Positions 17,255-26,589 are shown, counted from the first letter of the stretch. The stretch is 64,000 nt of DNA from CBDCGS01 sp965216915 (GCA_965216915.1 CBDCGS010000009.1:310001-374000); one strand, 5' to 3'. Made by a program: numbers and translations. The notes: a model not told the origin generated them from the sequence alone.

Positions 17255-17792
17255 CGCTGTTTTGCTCCTTCGAGGTGGTCCGCCGCCGGTGTTCTCACCG
17301 GTCGCGGTGAACGAACCACGACGAAATGATGATTATGTGAGGACGCGTTGCTCGGTCGGTGGGCTGCACGCCCCTGTGGCTGAGCCACGTCATGGAGAAA
17401 GTCGGTAAGGCACGCGTTCTCTGAATCCTTCTATCTCCCGTACCCCTCTCGCCGGCATCACGGGCGCTGGCGCCAGGCCGCGTTAGGCCGAGTCGCCACG
17501 TTTTTCTGAACCTTGATGCGCCCGTCGCGCAAGCTGGGCTTGGATAGCCCGTGCGCGCGAACCCGCCGCATGCCGGCAATTTCCCGGGTCGTTCTCGGAT
17601 TGTTGCCTGAGTATAGGAGACCGCGCCCAATCGGTCTTGTTTGACAAGGCGTGCCGGGCCTGTATCCTCCGCGCCCGCGTGAGACGGAAATGGGTGCCGC
17701 ACGCTTGCGGCCGCCTGCCGAGTTGCAGTATTGAGGGTTAGGGGCCTGCGGCGTCCGCTGCAGGCGCGAGTTGTAACAGGGAGCACGAACTC
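17255..17792. other. Intergenic region with divergent promoters, no gene seen
   Basis: This 538-base gap lies between divergent phoX and the ABC importer operon. Frames within it are antisense extensions without family features. The right half carries the importer promoter candidate at 17641-17668 and a leader of about 115 bases. The left half should hold the phoX promoter, but no convincing box was found. Confidence 0.5.
17641..17668 (+). promoter_or_regulatory. Sigma70-type promoter candidate for the ABC importer operon
   Basis: A perfect TTGACA (17641-17646) is followed after 16 bases by TATCCT (17663-17668), which matches four of six -10 consensus positions. Transcription would start near 17675, leaving a leader of about 115 bases before the binding-protein ATG at 17793. 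Confidence 0.45.
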
Positions 17793-19406
17793 ATGTCGCA
17801 TTCGGAAAAGAAAGAGATCTTGAAGAAGGAGCTCTATCGGCTCTGGGGCATGCACGTCGATCGGAACAACTACCGCGTCTCGCGGCGTGATCTGATCAAG
17901 GGCATGGCGAGCCTCGGCCTTGGCGGCGCGGCGATCTCCGCGATCATGCGCGACGCCCCCTTCGGCGTGAAGCGCGCCTGGGCGGCTGAAGGCAGCACGC
18001 CGGAAGAGCGCGCGATCAACGGCGCAAAGGCGCTTTTCGCCGACGCTCCGAAGAAAACCATCAGCGTCATGTATCCCTCCGGCTCGGGCGGCAACCTCTC
18101 GCCGTTCAGCGCGGAGTGGAAGGAGCTCACCGGCTTCGACGTCGAGCTGATCGAGGTGCCGGTCACCGAGACGCATCAGAAGGCGATGCAGGAAGCGGTG
18201 GCGAAGACCGGCCGTTACGACATCATGATCCCGGCGCCGCTGAGCCTGCCCGACCTCGCCGAGTCCGGTGCCGCGCGGCCGCTCGAGGATTTCATGGAGA
18301 AGTACGATCCTGAGGTCTACGAAGGCCCCAACCGGCTCGAATTCCCGGTCTCCGACTTCGGTCAGAAGTACAAGGGCAAGACCTACGGGCTCTACTGCGA
18401 CGGCGACTGGTGGCATCTGAGCTACCGCAAGGACAAGCTCGCCGCCGCCGGTAAGGCGCCGACATCGAAGCGTGAGTTGGTGCACACCTGGGCCGAGTAC
18501 GACCAGCTCGTCGCCGACATGCACGACGGTGCGAACGACTTCTTCGGCGCGCTCGAATATCGCTCGCCGTTCTGGAACAAGTTCCACTGGATGACCCGTG
18601 TCCAGTCGAAGGGTCACTTCTACTTCGACGAGGACATGAACTCGATGGCCGGCTCGCCGGAGAGCATCGAGACCCTCAAGGAGCTGATCGCGCTCCACGA
18701 GTATATGCCGATCGAGCAGTTCACCTATGGCTTCACCGAGAACTACGCGCAGTATTACGCGGGTGGTCGCGGTTTCTGCGAGTTCGGTTGGCCGTCGCTC
18801 TGGCGCTACAGCAACGACCCGGTCGGGTCGCAGTCGGTCATCGCCGGCAAGGATGAGAACGGTGTGCCGACGCAGACCGGGGTGTCGAAGGTGCCGGGCA
18901 CGATGCACAATGGTGAGCTGATGCGCTCCTGCATCCACGCCTTCGCGTGGGATTTCGTGGTCAGCAACTACTCGCCGATCCAGGAAGCGGCCTACTGCTA
19001 CTCGCAATGGCTCACGGGCCCGACAATGTCGATGCGCTCGATTCCGAACGAGGGCGGGTACTTCGATCCGTGGCGGAACAACCATTTCCATTCGCCGTCG
19101 GAGGAGTTCTTCAACTCGTATCCGGGCGACTTCCTCGCGACGCACGCGGAAGCGGTGGTCGACGCGGTGCCGGAGATCGAGCTCCGCGGCGCCGCCGAGT
19201 ACCTCAACGCGCTCGACGTCAACCTGGTCGCGGCCTACAACGGCGAGAAGACGCCGGAAGAGGCCATGAAGGACACGGCCAAGGAGCAGGATCGCATCAC
19301 CCGCCGCCTCGGCAAGAAGGAGCAGAAGGAGACCTGGCACTTCCTCGCCAGGATGTATCCGGAGCCGCTCCAGAAGCTGGCAGGCGTCGACAAGTGGGTG
19401 CTGTAG
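17793..19406 (+). CDS. ABC importer extracellular solute-binding protein with Tat signal
   Basis: The 537-residue protein starts with an unusual 28-residue polar extension, then SRRDLIKGMASLGLGGAAISAI. The last is a twin-arginine signal, suggesting export in folded form. The mature part has a type I (MalE-like) binding-protein layout: TISVMYPSGSGGNLSPFSAEW at the start, YDIMIPAPLSLPDLAESGAARPL, and a C-terminal lobe with FAWDFVVSNYSPIQEAAYCY. It is longer than typical 400-450 residue sugar-binding proteins. It is the first gene of an operon with two permeases and two ATPases. Candidate ligands are sugars, polyols or related compounds, but none is supported directly. Confidence 0.85.
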   Translation: MSHSEKKEILKKELYRLWGMHVDRNNYRVSRRDLIKGMASLGLGGAAISAIMRDAPFGVKRAWAAEGSTPEERAINGAKALFADAPKKTISVMYPSGSGGNLSPFSAEWKELTGFDVELIEVPVTETHQKAMQEAVAKTGRYDIMIPAPLSLPDLAESGAARPLEDFMEKYDPEVYEGPNRLEFPVSDFGQKYKGKTYGLYCDGDWWHLSYRKDKLAAAGKAPTSKRELVHTWAEYDQLVADMHDGANDFFGALEYRSPFWNKFHWMTRVQSKGHFYFDEDMNSMAGSPESIETLKELIALHEYMPIEQFTYGFTENYAQYYAGGRGFCEFGWPSLWRYSNDPVGSQSVIAGKDENGVPTQTGVSKVPGTMHNGELMRSCIHAFAWDFVVSNYSPIQEAAYCYSQWLTGPTMSMRSIPNEGGYFDPWRNNHFHSPSEEFFNSYPGDFLATHAEAVVDAVPEIELRGAAEYLNALDVNLVAAYNGEKTPEEAMKDTAKEQDRITRRLGKKEQKETWHFLARMYPEPLQKLAGVDKWVL

Positions 19407-19446
19407 GCCTGAACCGGTCACGACAGCTCACTAGGTTCTGACGACA

Positions 19447-20433
19447 GTGGTTGCACGAACCGCGAACGGTGGCGTGCCCGCACCTCGGAAAGAGGTGCGG
19501 GCACGGGCCTTCGACCCCAACGACAAGCGTTACATCGGGACGCTGTTCATCACGCCTGTTCAGCTGCTCCTGATCACCATGTTGATTTTCCCGTTCGGTC
19601 TCGAATTTCTGGTTGCGCTGACCGAATGGCAGCCGACCTACGGCACCTCGATCTGGGAGGCCGTCGGGAGCGTCTTCTCGGGCGATGTCTCGCACGGCAT
19701 CAATTACTACTACCTGGTGACCGACGAGCCGCGCTTCCTCGATGCGCTCGGCCGCACGCTTCTCATTTCGGTTTTGAGCCTTTGCCTCGAGTTCCTCATC
19801 GGTCTCGGGCTCGCGACCATCTTCCTCAAGAAATTCTGGGGCAAGCGCATCTGGTTCACCGCGCTGCTCACCCCGATGATGATCATGCCGGTCGTCGTCG
19901 GCTACACCTGGTTCATGCTCTTCCAGTACACCGGCCCCGTGAACCAGGTTCTGGGCTGGATCGGCGGCAGCGCGACGGGCGCCGACCTGCAGTGGTTGAA
20001 CACCGGACTCCTCGCGTTCTTCGCGGTGGTGATCACCGAGGTGTGGCACTGGGCGCCACTCTTCTTCCTGATCTTGCTCTCAGGCCTCAATGCGGTGCCG
20101 GAGAACCCGATCCGCGCCGCGACCGTGCTCGGCGCGAGCAACTGGCGGATCTTTTGGACCGTCATCATGCCCAACATGCGGGGCGTGATCATCATCGCGT
20201 TCGTGATCCGCGGCATGGAGGTCATCAAGCTCTTCGACGAGATCTACATCCTGACGCGTGGCGGACCAGGCACCGCGACCGAGACGATGAGCCTCTATCT
20301 TTACAAGCTCGGCTTCCAGGATTTCCGCCTGGCCTACGCCGGATCCGCCGGCTTCATCGTGCTCGTCATCACGGTGGTGATGATCAACATGATGCTGAAG
20401 CCGATCCGCTACGAGTTGCTGGAGAAACGTTAG
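19447..20433 (+). CDS. ABC importer permease, MalF/UgpA type
   Basis: The 328-residue inner-membrane protein has about six helices. The first is near residues 36-58 (TLFITPVQLLLITMLIFPFGL). The EAA coupling loop reads NPIRAATVLGASNWRIFWTVIMP near residue 221. It starts with GTG at 19447, 40 bases after the binding-protein gene. With the next gene it forms the heterodimeric membrane channel. Its cytoplasmic EAA loop would dock one of the two ATPases encoded downstream. Confidence 0.9.
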   Translation: MVARTANGGVPAPRKEVRARAFDPNDKRYIGTLFITPVQLLLITMLIFPFGLEFLVALTEWQPTYGTSIWEAVGSVFSGDVSHGINYYYLVTDEPRFLDALGRTLLISVLSLCLEFLIGLGLATIFLKKFWGKRIWFTALLTPMMIMPVVVGYTWFMLFQYTGPVNQVLGWIGGSATGADLQWLNTGLLAFFAVVITEVWHWAPLFFLILLSGLNAVPENPIRAATVLGASNWRIFWTVIMPNMRGVIIIAFVIRGMEVIKLFDEIYILTRGGPGTATETMSLYLYKLGFQDFRLAYAGSAGFIVLVITVVMINMMLKPIRYELLEKR

Positions 20434-21369
20434 ATGCCGCCACGCAAATTCGGGATCGGCAGCGGCATCGGCCTGGCGGCGGGGCTGCTGTTTGCCGTGT
20501 TCCCGCTGTTTTGGATGGTCTCCACCTCGTTCAAGCCCTCGAACGAGTGGGTCACGACGCCGCCCGTCTGGGTGTCGGGCGACGCGACGGTCACCAACTA
20601 TCTGGTGATCTTGTGGCCGTCGGTGCTGCGGGAAAAGCGTGACGCCTCGGCGCAGACGGGCGACACGTCGGACCGGCAGGCGGACAAATCGGGTGTCAGC
20701 GGCGCGATCGCCGACTTCCTCAATAAGTCCGCGTGGCAATCCATTTGGGGTTCGGTGATCATCTCGGTGTTGGCGACCATCTTGTCCCTTGTGGTCGGTT
20801 TCATGGCCGCAATTGCCATCGCGCGATACCGATTCGGGGGGAATTTCACGCCATTCTTCATATTATCGGGGCGAATGTTCCCGCCCATTGCGATCGCGAT
20901 CCCCTTCGTGGTGATGTTCAGCGCGCCGGGGATCGAGGCCACGGACACTTATTGGGGCCTGATTCTCGCTTATGCGGCCGTCACCGTTCCGTTCTCGACC
21001 TGGATGCTGAAGAGCTTCATCGACGACCTGCCTCAGGAGATCGAGGAGGCGGCGATGATGGACGGCATGTCGCGCTGGGGGGCGCACCTCAAGGTCACCG
21101 TGCCCTTGATCAAGGGCGGTATCATCGCGACCGCGCTGTTTATCTTCATTCTGAACTGGAGTGAGTTCCTGTTCGCGCTGATTCTGACCTACACCAACGT
21201 CGAGACCATCCCGGTCAAGCTCTCGAAATACTTCAGCGCGACGTCCGGGCAGCAATACGGCATCCAGGCGGCGCTCGCGACCGTCTCGATCGTGCCGCTC
21301 GTCGTCGTCGGGTTCTTCATCCAGCGTCATCTGGTCCGCGGCCTGACGCTCGGCGCGATCAAGCGCTAG
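20434..21369 (+). CDS. ABC importer permease, MalG/UgpE type
   Basis: The 311-residue permease begins directly after the stop of the preceding permease. The EAA loop is EIEEAAMMDGMSRWGAHLKVTVP at about residues 200-222. Between the first and second helices is a polar insertion of about 40 residues (REKRDASAQTGDTSDRQADK...) not usual in MalG proteins; it should face the periplasm. A short stretch of this gene around 20800-20900 is less GC-rich than its surroundings. It pairs with the MalF-like protein. Confidence 0.9.
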   Translation: MPPRKFGIGSGIGLAAGLLFAVFPLFWMVSTSFKPSNEWVTTPPVWVSGDATVTNYLVILWPSVLREKRDASAQTGDTSDRQADKSGVSGAIADFLNKSAWQSIWGSVIISVLATILSLVVGFMAAIAIARYRFGGNFTPFFILSGRMFPPIAIAIPFVVMFSAPGIEATDTYWGLILAYAAVTVPFSTWMLKSFIDDLPQEIEEAAMMDGMSRWGAHLKVTVPLIKGGIIATALFIFILNWSEFLFALILTYTNVETIPVKLSKYFSATSGQQYGIQAALATVSIVPLVVVGFFIQRHLVRGLTLGAIKR

Positions 21370-21376
21370 GGTCACC

Positions 21377-22471
21377 ATGGCAAAGATCAAGCTCGAGCTC
21401 GTCAACCTGCGGAAAGAATACGGCGAACTCGTCGCCGTCGACGACGTCTCACTCGCCGTCGAGGAAGGCGAGACGATGGCGCTCCTAGGACCGTCGGGTT
21501 GCGGTAAATCGACCACCCTCAACATGATCGTCGGCTTGGAAACACCGATGTCCGGCGACATCCTGATCGACGGTCAATCGGTGCTCGGCACGCAAGCCGG
21601 CTCGCGCAATGTCGGCCTCGTGTTCCAGGATTATGCGGTGTTCACCCACATGACCGTGCGGCGCAACATCGAGTACGGCCTCAGGGTGCGCGGCATGAGC
21701 CGCCCCGATATCGAGCGCGAGGTCGCCAAGGTTGCGGACTTCCTGAGCCTGAGCTCACAACTGGATTTGAAGCCGGCTGAGCTCGGCGCGAGCGAGCTAC
21801 AGCGGGTGGCGATCGGGCGGACGCTTGTCACCAACCCCGACATTTTGCTGCTCGACGAGCCGCTGAGTAACCTCGAGGCGGAGATGCGCAACCAAATGCG
21901 GCGCGAGCTGCGGCGCATCCAGGCCGAGACCGGGCAAACCATCATCTATGTGACGCACGACCAGATCGAGGCGCTGTCGCTCGCCCATCGCATCGCGGTG
22001 ATGGATTTTGGTGCCCTTCGGCAATACGACACCGCCCATAACGTCTATCATTATCCCGACAACACCTTCGTCGGGAGCTTCCTCGGCAATCCGCCGATGA
22101 ACTTCGTCAAAGGCGAGTTCCAACAGCAGGATAATCGCCCCGTCGTTGCGCAGAACGGGTCAATCATCCCGCTTCCCGAACGGGTTGGCGTCTCGGGGAT
22201 CGGTGCGGGGGCGGAGGTGATCGTCGGAATGCGCCCGGAGACGATGACGGTCGTCGGCGACGGCGATCCGGGCGCTTTCACCGCCGAGGTGGTCGCTGTC
22301 GAACCGCAAGGCCCCGAGACCGTTCTGACCGCGCGTGTCGGTACCACCGACATCAAGCTGATCGTGCCGACGGGCACGCAGGCTGAGGAAGGCGGTTCCG
22401 TCATGATCGTGCCGGACCCCGAAGTGCTGGCGCTGTTCGACGCCGCCTCCGGCGTGCGGCTGAACACCTAG
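21377..22471 (+). CDS. ABC importer ATPase A, MalK type with degenerate signature motif
   Basis: The 364-residue ATPase has Walker A GPSGCGKST (38-46), Q-loop Q84 (VFQDY), Walker B ILLLDE (D160, E161) and H-loop H194 (VTHDQ), all intact. The signature motif, normally LSGGQ, reads LGASE (136-140), and the D-loop is SNLE rather than SNLD. The C-terminal third is a MalK-like TOBE regulatory domain containing VGMRPETMTV. The preserved catalytic residues with a broken signature are complementary to the next gene product, which suggests the two form a heterodimer. It starts 7 bases after the permease stop. Confidence 0.9.
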   Translation: MAKIKLELVNLRKEYGELVAVDDVSLAVEEGETMALLGPSGCGKSTTLNMIVGLETPMSGDILIDGQSVLGTQAGSRNVGLVFQDYAVFTHMTVRRNIEYGLRVRGMSRPDIEREVAKVADFLSLSSQLDLKPAELGASELQRVAIGRTLVTNPDILLLDEPLSNLEAEMRNQMRRELRRIQAETGQTIIYVTHDQIEALSLAHRIAVMDFGALRQYDTAHNVYHYPDNTFVGSFLGNPPMNFVKGEFQQQDNRPVVAQNGSIIPLPERVGVSGIGAGAEVIVGMRPETMTVVGDGDPGAFTAEVVAVEPQGPETVLTARVGTTDIKLIVPTGTQAEEGGSVMIVPDPEVLALFDAASGVRLNT

Positions 22472-22488
22472 AGCGAAACGGCGAAACA

Positions 22489-23586
22489 ATGGCAGAGCCG
22501 CTTCTCGAGCTACGCGAGATCTCCAAGAATTTTGGCTCCGTCGAGGCTGTCAAGAACTTGAGCCTCGAGGTGCCGCGCGGCTCCTTGATCGTGCTGCTTG
22601 GCCCGGCCGGCGCGGGCAAGACGACAACGCTTCGGATGATCGCCGGCCTCGAAGCGCCGACATCGGGGTCGGTGTTCGTCGAGGGGCAGGATTTCACGAG
22701 GCTCCAGCCGAACCAGCGCGACATCGCGATGATTTTCGACAATCTGGCGCTCTACCCGAACAAGAGCGGCTACGAGAATATCGCTTCGCCCCTCAAGCTC
22801 GCGCGGGCGCCGAAGGCGGAGATCAAGCAGCGTGTGGCCGAGATCGCGACGTTGCTCAAGATCGAGCACATCCTCGACCGGCTCCCGGCGACGTTCTCCG
22901 GCGGCGAGCGTCAGCGCGTGGCGCTGGGGCGCGCGATGGTGCGCGAGCCTCGCTTCTTCCTGCTCGACGAGCCGCTGTCGAGCCTCGATTTCATGCTGCG
23001 CATCGAGCTCAGGACCGAACTGAAGCGCCTGCAGCGTGAAATGGGCCGCACGTTCATTTTCGCGACGCCCGACTACACCGAGGCACTCGCGCTCGCCGAC
23101 ATGGTCTGTGTGCTGCTCGAAGGCGAGGTGCGCCAGATCGCGAAGGCGCAGCACCTCTATGACGAGCCCGCCGACCGCGATGTCGCGAAGTTCGTCGGCA
23201 ACCCGCCGATCAACATCGTGCCGGGCGAGCTGACGCGCGAGAACGGTCAGGCATCGGTCACCATCGGCTCGGTGAGGTTGGACCTTCCGTCGCACATGGA
23301 GCATGGTTTGCCCAGCAACGTGCGCCAAGTGGAGGTGGGGCTGCGGCCCGAGCATGTGCGCATCGTGGCGTCGACCTCGGCGGAATCCCACCGGCGCGGC
23401 GTCGTGAACGATCTCGAGCCGCTCGGCACCCACACCACGGTCGGCGTCGATCTCTCGGGCGTGAATCTGGTCCTCACGGTTGCCGGCGTGCAGGAGTTCA
23501 CCGATGGTGATCCGGTTGAGCTCCATATCGACAGCGAGACGCTGCTCTTCTTCGACCGCACGACGGGCCGCCGCCTCACCGCGTAA
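22489..23586 (+). CDS. ABC importer ATPase B, MalK type lacking Q-loop Gln and H-loop His
   Basis: The 365-residue ATPase aligns position by position with ATPase A. Walker A GPAGAGKTT (38-46), signature FSGGE (136-140) and Walker B FFLLDE (D160, E161) are intact. The Q-loop residue is D84 (IFDNL) and the H-loop His is replaced by P194 (FATPDYTEAL). A C-terminal TOBE domain has VGLRPEHVRIV. Alone it would be expected to hydrolyse ATP poorly. In a heterodimer its good signature would complete the site on ATPase A. Last core gene of the importer operon, 17 bases after ATPase A. Confidence 0.9.
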   Translation: MAEPLLELREISKNFGSVEAVKNLSLEVPRGSLIVLLGPAGAGKTTTLRMIAGLEAPTSGSVFVEGQDFTRLQPNQRDIAMIFDNLALYPNKSGYENIASPLKLARAPKAEIKQRVAEIATLLKIEHILDRLPATFSGGERQRVALGRAMVREPRFFLLDEPLSSLDFMLRIELRTELKRLQREMGRTFIFATPDYTEALALADMVCVLLEGEVRQIAKAQHLYDEPADRDVAKFVGNPPINIVPGELTRENGQASVTIGSVRLDLPSHMEHGLPSNVRQVEVGLRPEHVRIVASTSAESHRRGVVNDLEPLGTHTTVGVDLSGVNLVLTVAGVQEFTDGDPVELHIDSETLLFFDRTTGRRLTA

Positions 23587-23709
23587 CGCGCGCCGCCTGC
23601 GCCCCCGTCGGGGGGAGCGGATGACACATCACCAACAAGCTCCCGCATGCCTGGCTTCTCCAAGGCCGGGTTGCTCGTGTCGCGGCAATCGGCGTGGCGG
23701 AGAACGGCG

Positions 23710-24828
23710 ATGAAGGATTTCGCGCTCGAGGTCTTCTTCTCGGCGTGGGAGTTCAAGGCGCGCTATCTCCTGAGCGCGTCCGACGCCGAAAGCCTGAGCA
23801 TCGCGGACTTGCTCGCGATGGCGTCCGACGCCGATCGGGAGGCCTTCGAGCATCTCCGGCTCGGCTATATCGAGACCGAGGGCACGCCCGCCCTCCGCGC
23901 GGCGGTTGCGGAGACCTACGATGCCATGACGCCCGAGAACATCCTGTGCTTCGCGGGCGCCGAGGAGGCGATCTACGCGTCGATGCGCGTGATGCTGGGG
24001 CCCGAGGATCACGCCGTCGTGGTGACGCCGAACTACCAATCGGCTGAGACGGTGCCGCTTGCGCAATGTGCGGTGACCGGCGTTGCGCTCGACGCCGCCG
24101 ACGGCTGGAGCCTCGATATCGATGCGGTCGAAGCCGCGCTGCGGCCCAACACGGCTCTCGTGTCGATCAACTTCCCGAACAATCCGACCGGAAAGGTTTT
24201 GGAACGTGAGCGCTTCGACGCCCTCGTCGCGCTCTGCCGCCGGCGGGGCATTTGGCTATTCAGCGACGAGGTCTACCGCCTCATCGAGCGTGATCCCTCG
24301 CGCCGGCTGCCCCAGGTCGCGGACGTCTATGAGCGTGGGCTGTCGCTCAACGTCATGTCGAAGGCGTATGGGCTGGCGGGGCTTCGCGTCGGCTGGATCG
24401 CCGCGCAGGATCGCGGGCTTCTGGCGCGGCTCGAGCGCTACAAGCACTACCTCTCGATCTGCAACGGCGCGCCGAGCGAGCTGCTCGCGACCATCGCGCT
24501 CAAGAACCGCGCGCGGATCCTCGCGCGCAACCGGGCGCTCGTTGCACGCAACCTCGATTTGTTGAGCGCGTTCTTCGCCGCGTTCCCCGGCTTGTTCCAA
24601 TGGTCGGTGCCCGAGGGCGGATGCATCGGCTTCCCGCGCTATCTGGGTGCGGATGGCGTCGAGCATTTCACGGACCGGCTTCTCGCCGATACCGGGATCT
24701 TGCTGCTTCCGGCGAGCAACTTCGCATCCGACCTGACGCCCGTGCCGATGGATCGCTTCCGCGTCGGTTTCGGTCGAGCCGGGATCGTCGAGGCGCTGGA
24801 TGCGTGGCGCGACTGGCTGCGCCGCTAG
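23710..24828 (+). CDS. PLP-dependent class I/II aminotransferase
   Basis: The 372-residue fold-type I enzyme has NFPNNPTGK in the first half and SKAYGLAGLRVGW with the PLP lysine at K218. The C-terminal Arg region follows in PMDRFRVGFGR. The start at 23710 (MKDFALEVFFSAWEFKARY) has GGAG upstream; an ATG at 23647 is possible but lacks one. It sits 123 bases after the importer ATPases on the same strand, so it may act on the imported compound or its product. Its amino donor and acceptor are not predictable. Related proteins include capreomycidine synthase-like aminotransferases, a weak resemblance only. Confidence 0.85.
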   Translation: MKDFALEVFFSAWEFKARYLLSASDAESLSIADLLAMASDADREAFEHLRLGYIETEGTPALRAAVAETYDAMTPENILCFAGAEEAIYASMRVMLGPEDHAVVVTPNYQSAETVPLAQCAVTGVALDAADGWSLDIDAVEAALRPNTALVSINFPNNPTGKVLERERFDALVALCRRRGIWLFSDEVYRLIERDPSRRLPQVADVYERGLSLNVMSKAYGLAGLRVGWIAAQDRGLLARLERYKHYLSICNGAPSELLATIALKNRARILARNRALVARNLDLLSAFFAAFPGLFQWSVPEGGCIGFPRYLGADGVEHFTDRLLADTGILLLPASNFASDLTPVPMDRFRVGFGRAGIVEALDAWRDWLRR

Positions 24829-24860
24829 CGCGTCTCACGCTCGCCTTGCTCACGCGACAT

Positions 24861-24930
24861 GCTCTCTCTCATTGGCATTGACGCAAATGCGTCGTCGCAA
24901 GTGATTCCACCTGCTCGGGATTTGCTCTCT
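24861..24930 (-). repeat. Dispersed intergenic repeat, copy A (inverted relative to copy B)
   Basis: The reverse complement of this 70-base stretch matches 29825-29893 with about four substitutions over 65 bases. It contains a perfect hairpin TGACGCA-TT-TGCGTCA, and AGAGC/GCTCT sequences mark the ends. It lies in the 100-base gap between the convergent 3' ends of the aminotransferase and aldehyde dehydrogenase genes. Confidence 0.85.
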
Positions 24931-26443
24931 AACCCACGTCGAACGAGATGCCTTGGGCGAGGGGGAGGGCGCGCGAGTAGTTCACGGTGTTGGTTGCCCG
25001 GCGCATGTAGGCTTTCCACGCATCGGACCCCGATTCGCGGCCGCCGCCCGTCTCCTTCTCGCCGCCGAATGCGCCGCCGATCTCGGCACCGCTCGGCCCG
25101 ATATTGACGTTGGCGATGCCGCAGTCGCTGCCCACCGACGAGAGGAACGTCTCCGCTTCGCGCACATCGTTCGTGAAGATGCAGGACGAAAGCCCCTGGG
25201 GTACGTCATTGTGCATCGTGAGCGCGTCGTCGAGCGCGTCATAGCCCATGACGTAGAGGATCGGCGCGAAGGTCTCCTCGCGCACCGTCTCGGTTTGTGC
25301 CGGCATCGAGACGATCGCAGGCTCGACATACCACGCATCCGGATACTGATCGGCAAGCACGCGCCCGCCGCCGGTCACCGTTCCGCCATCGGCGCGTGCG
25401 TTGTCCAACGCGCTCTGCATCGCGTCGTAGGCTCGCTGATCGATCAGCGGGCCCATCAGCACGCCCTCCTCCAAGGGCGAGCCGATCGGCACGCTGGCAT
25501 AGGCCGGCGTGAGCTGCTGGATGAGCGCCTCACGCACATCCGTATGGGCGATCACGCGGCGGAGCGTGGTGCACCGCTGCCCGGCCGTGCCGACGGCGCT
25601 GAACAGAATGGCGCGGACGGCGAGGTCGAGGTCGGCGCTCGGCGTCACGATCATGGCGTTGTTGCCGCCGAGCTCCAGGATGGAGCGGCCGAGCCTGGCC
25701 GCGACGCGCGGCGCAAGTGCCCGCCCCATTCGGCAGCTACCGGTCGCGCTGATCAGCGGCAGGCGGGGGTCGTCGGCGAGCCTGGCGCCGATTGCGCTGT
25801 CGCCGATCACCACCTGGCAGAGGTCGGCGGGCACGTCGCCGAGCCGCTCCGCCGCGCGCGCGAAGAGGCGCTGGCAGGCGAGCGCGGTGAAAGGCGTCTT
25901 CTCCGACGGTTTCCATACCACGGGATCACCGCAGACGATGGCGAGCGCGAAGTTCCACGACCACACCGCGACCGGGAAGTTGAACGCGCTGATCACGCCG
26001 CAGACACCGATCGGGTGCCAGGTCTCCATCATCCGGTGGCCCGGGCGCTCCGAGGCGATCGTGAGGCCGTAGAGCTGTCGCGAGAGGCCGACGGCGAAAT
26101 CGCAGATGTCGATCATCTCCTGCACCTCGCCGCGCCCCTCTTCGACGATCTTGCCGGCCTCGAGGGTGACGAGGCGCCCGAGCGGCTCTTTGTGGGCGCG
26201 GAGCTCCTCGCCGAAGAGCCGGATCAGCTCACCCCGGCGCGGGGCAGGGGTGGCCCGCCAGGCCTGGAAGGCATCGACCGCGCGGCCGACCGTGGCGTCC
26301 AGCGCCGCCGCGTCGGCGGACTGCACGCGCCCGATCTCGGTGCCGTCGATCGGGGTGCGCACGGCGATGTCGCCGGCGCTCCGGTCGGATTGTGGCAGAC
26401 CTAATTCGTCGAATAACGCGTCGTGCTGCAAGATCCCCTCCAT
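24929..26443 (-). CDS. ALDH7-family aldehyde dehydrogenase (L-aminoadipate-semialdehyde dehydrogenase-like)
   Basis: The 504-residue enzyme has NAD-binding WKPSEKTPFTALAC, catalytic E257 (LELGGNN) and C291 (AGQRCTT), spaced as in active aldehyde dehydrogenases. The C-terminal block SGAEIGGAFGGEKETGGG followed by RESGSDAWKAYMRR is diagnostic of the antiquitin (ALDH7A1/AmaB) family. These oxidise alpha-aminoadipate semialdehyde in lysine breakdown. It is convergent with the aminotransferase, and the pair could act in sequence on an amino-aldehyde, but this is inference. No saccharopine or pipecolate pathway genes are nearby. Confidence 0.92.
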   Translation of the reverse strand: MEGILQHDALFDELGLPQSDRSAGDIAVRTPIDGTEIGRVQSADAAALDATVGRAVDAFQAWRATPAPRRGELIRLFGEELRAHKEPLGRLVTLEAGKIVEEGRGEVQEMIDICDFAVGLSRQLYGLTIASERPGHRMMETWHPIGVCGVISAFNFPVAVWSWNFALAIVCGDPVVWKPSEKTPFTALACQRLFARAAERLGDVPADLCQVVIGDSAIGARLADDPRLPLISATGSCRMGRALAPRVAARLGRSILELGGNNAMIVTPSADLDLAVRAILFSAVGTAGQRCTTLRRVIAHTDVREALIQQLTPAYASVPIGSPLEEGVLMGPLIDQRAYDAMQSALDNARADGGTVTGGGRVLADQYPDAWYVEPAIVSMPAQTETVREETFAPILYVMGYDALDDALTMHNDVPQGLSSCIFTNDVREAETFLSSVGSDCGIANVNIGPSGAEIGGAFGGEKETGGGRESGSDAWKAYMRRATNTVNYSRALPLAQGISFDVG

Positions 26444-26589
26444 GGCGCTCGCGTCGCGCGTGCGTGCAGACTACAGAGCGCTGCCGTCCTGCGAAAGCGC
26501 ACAGGTCCGTCTCCGCGAGCTAGCCGGGACGAGACCCCCGGATGAGACCCCCCGGGGCGAGACCCCTTGCGCATTGCGCGCGATACGCG

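Noticed and set aside
17295..19421. A 708-codon open frame antisense to the ABC binding-protein gene
   Set aside because: Low-complexity, Arg-rich translation with no family features. It is explained by high GC at third codon positions of the real gene on the other strand.
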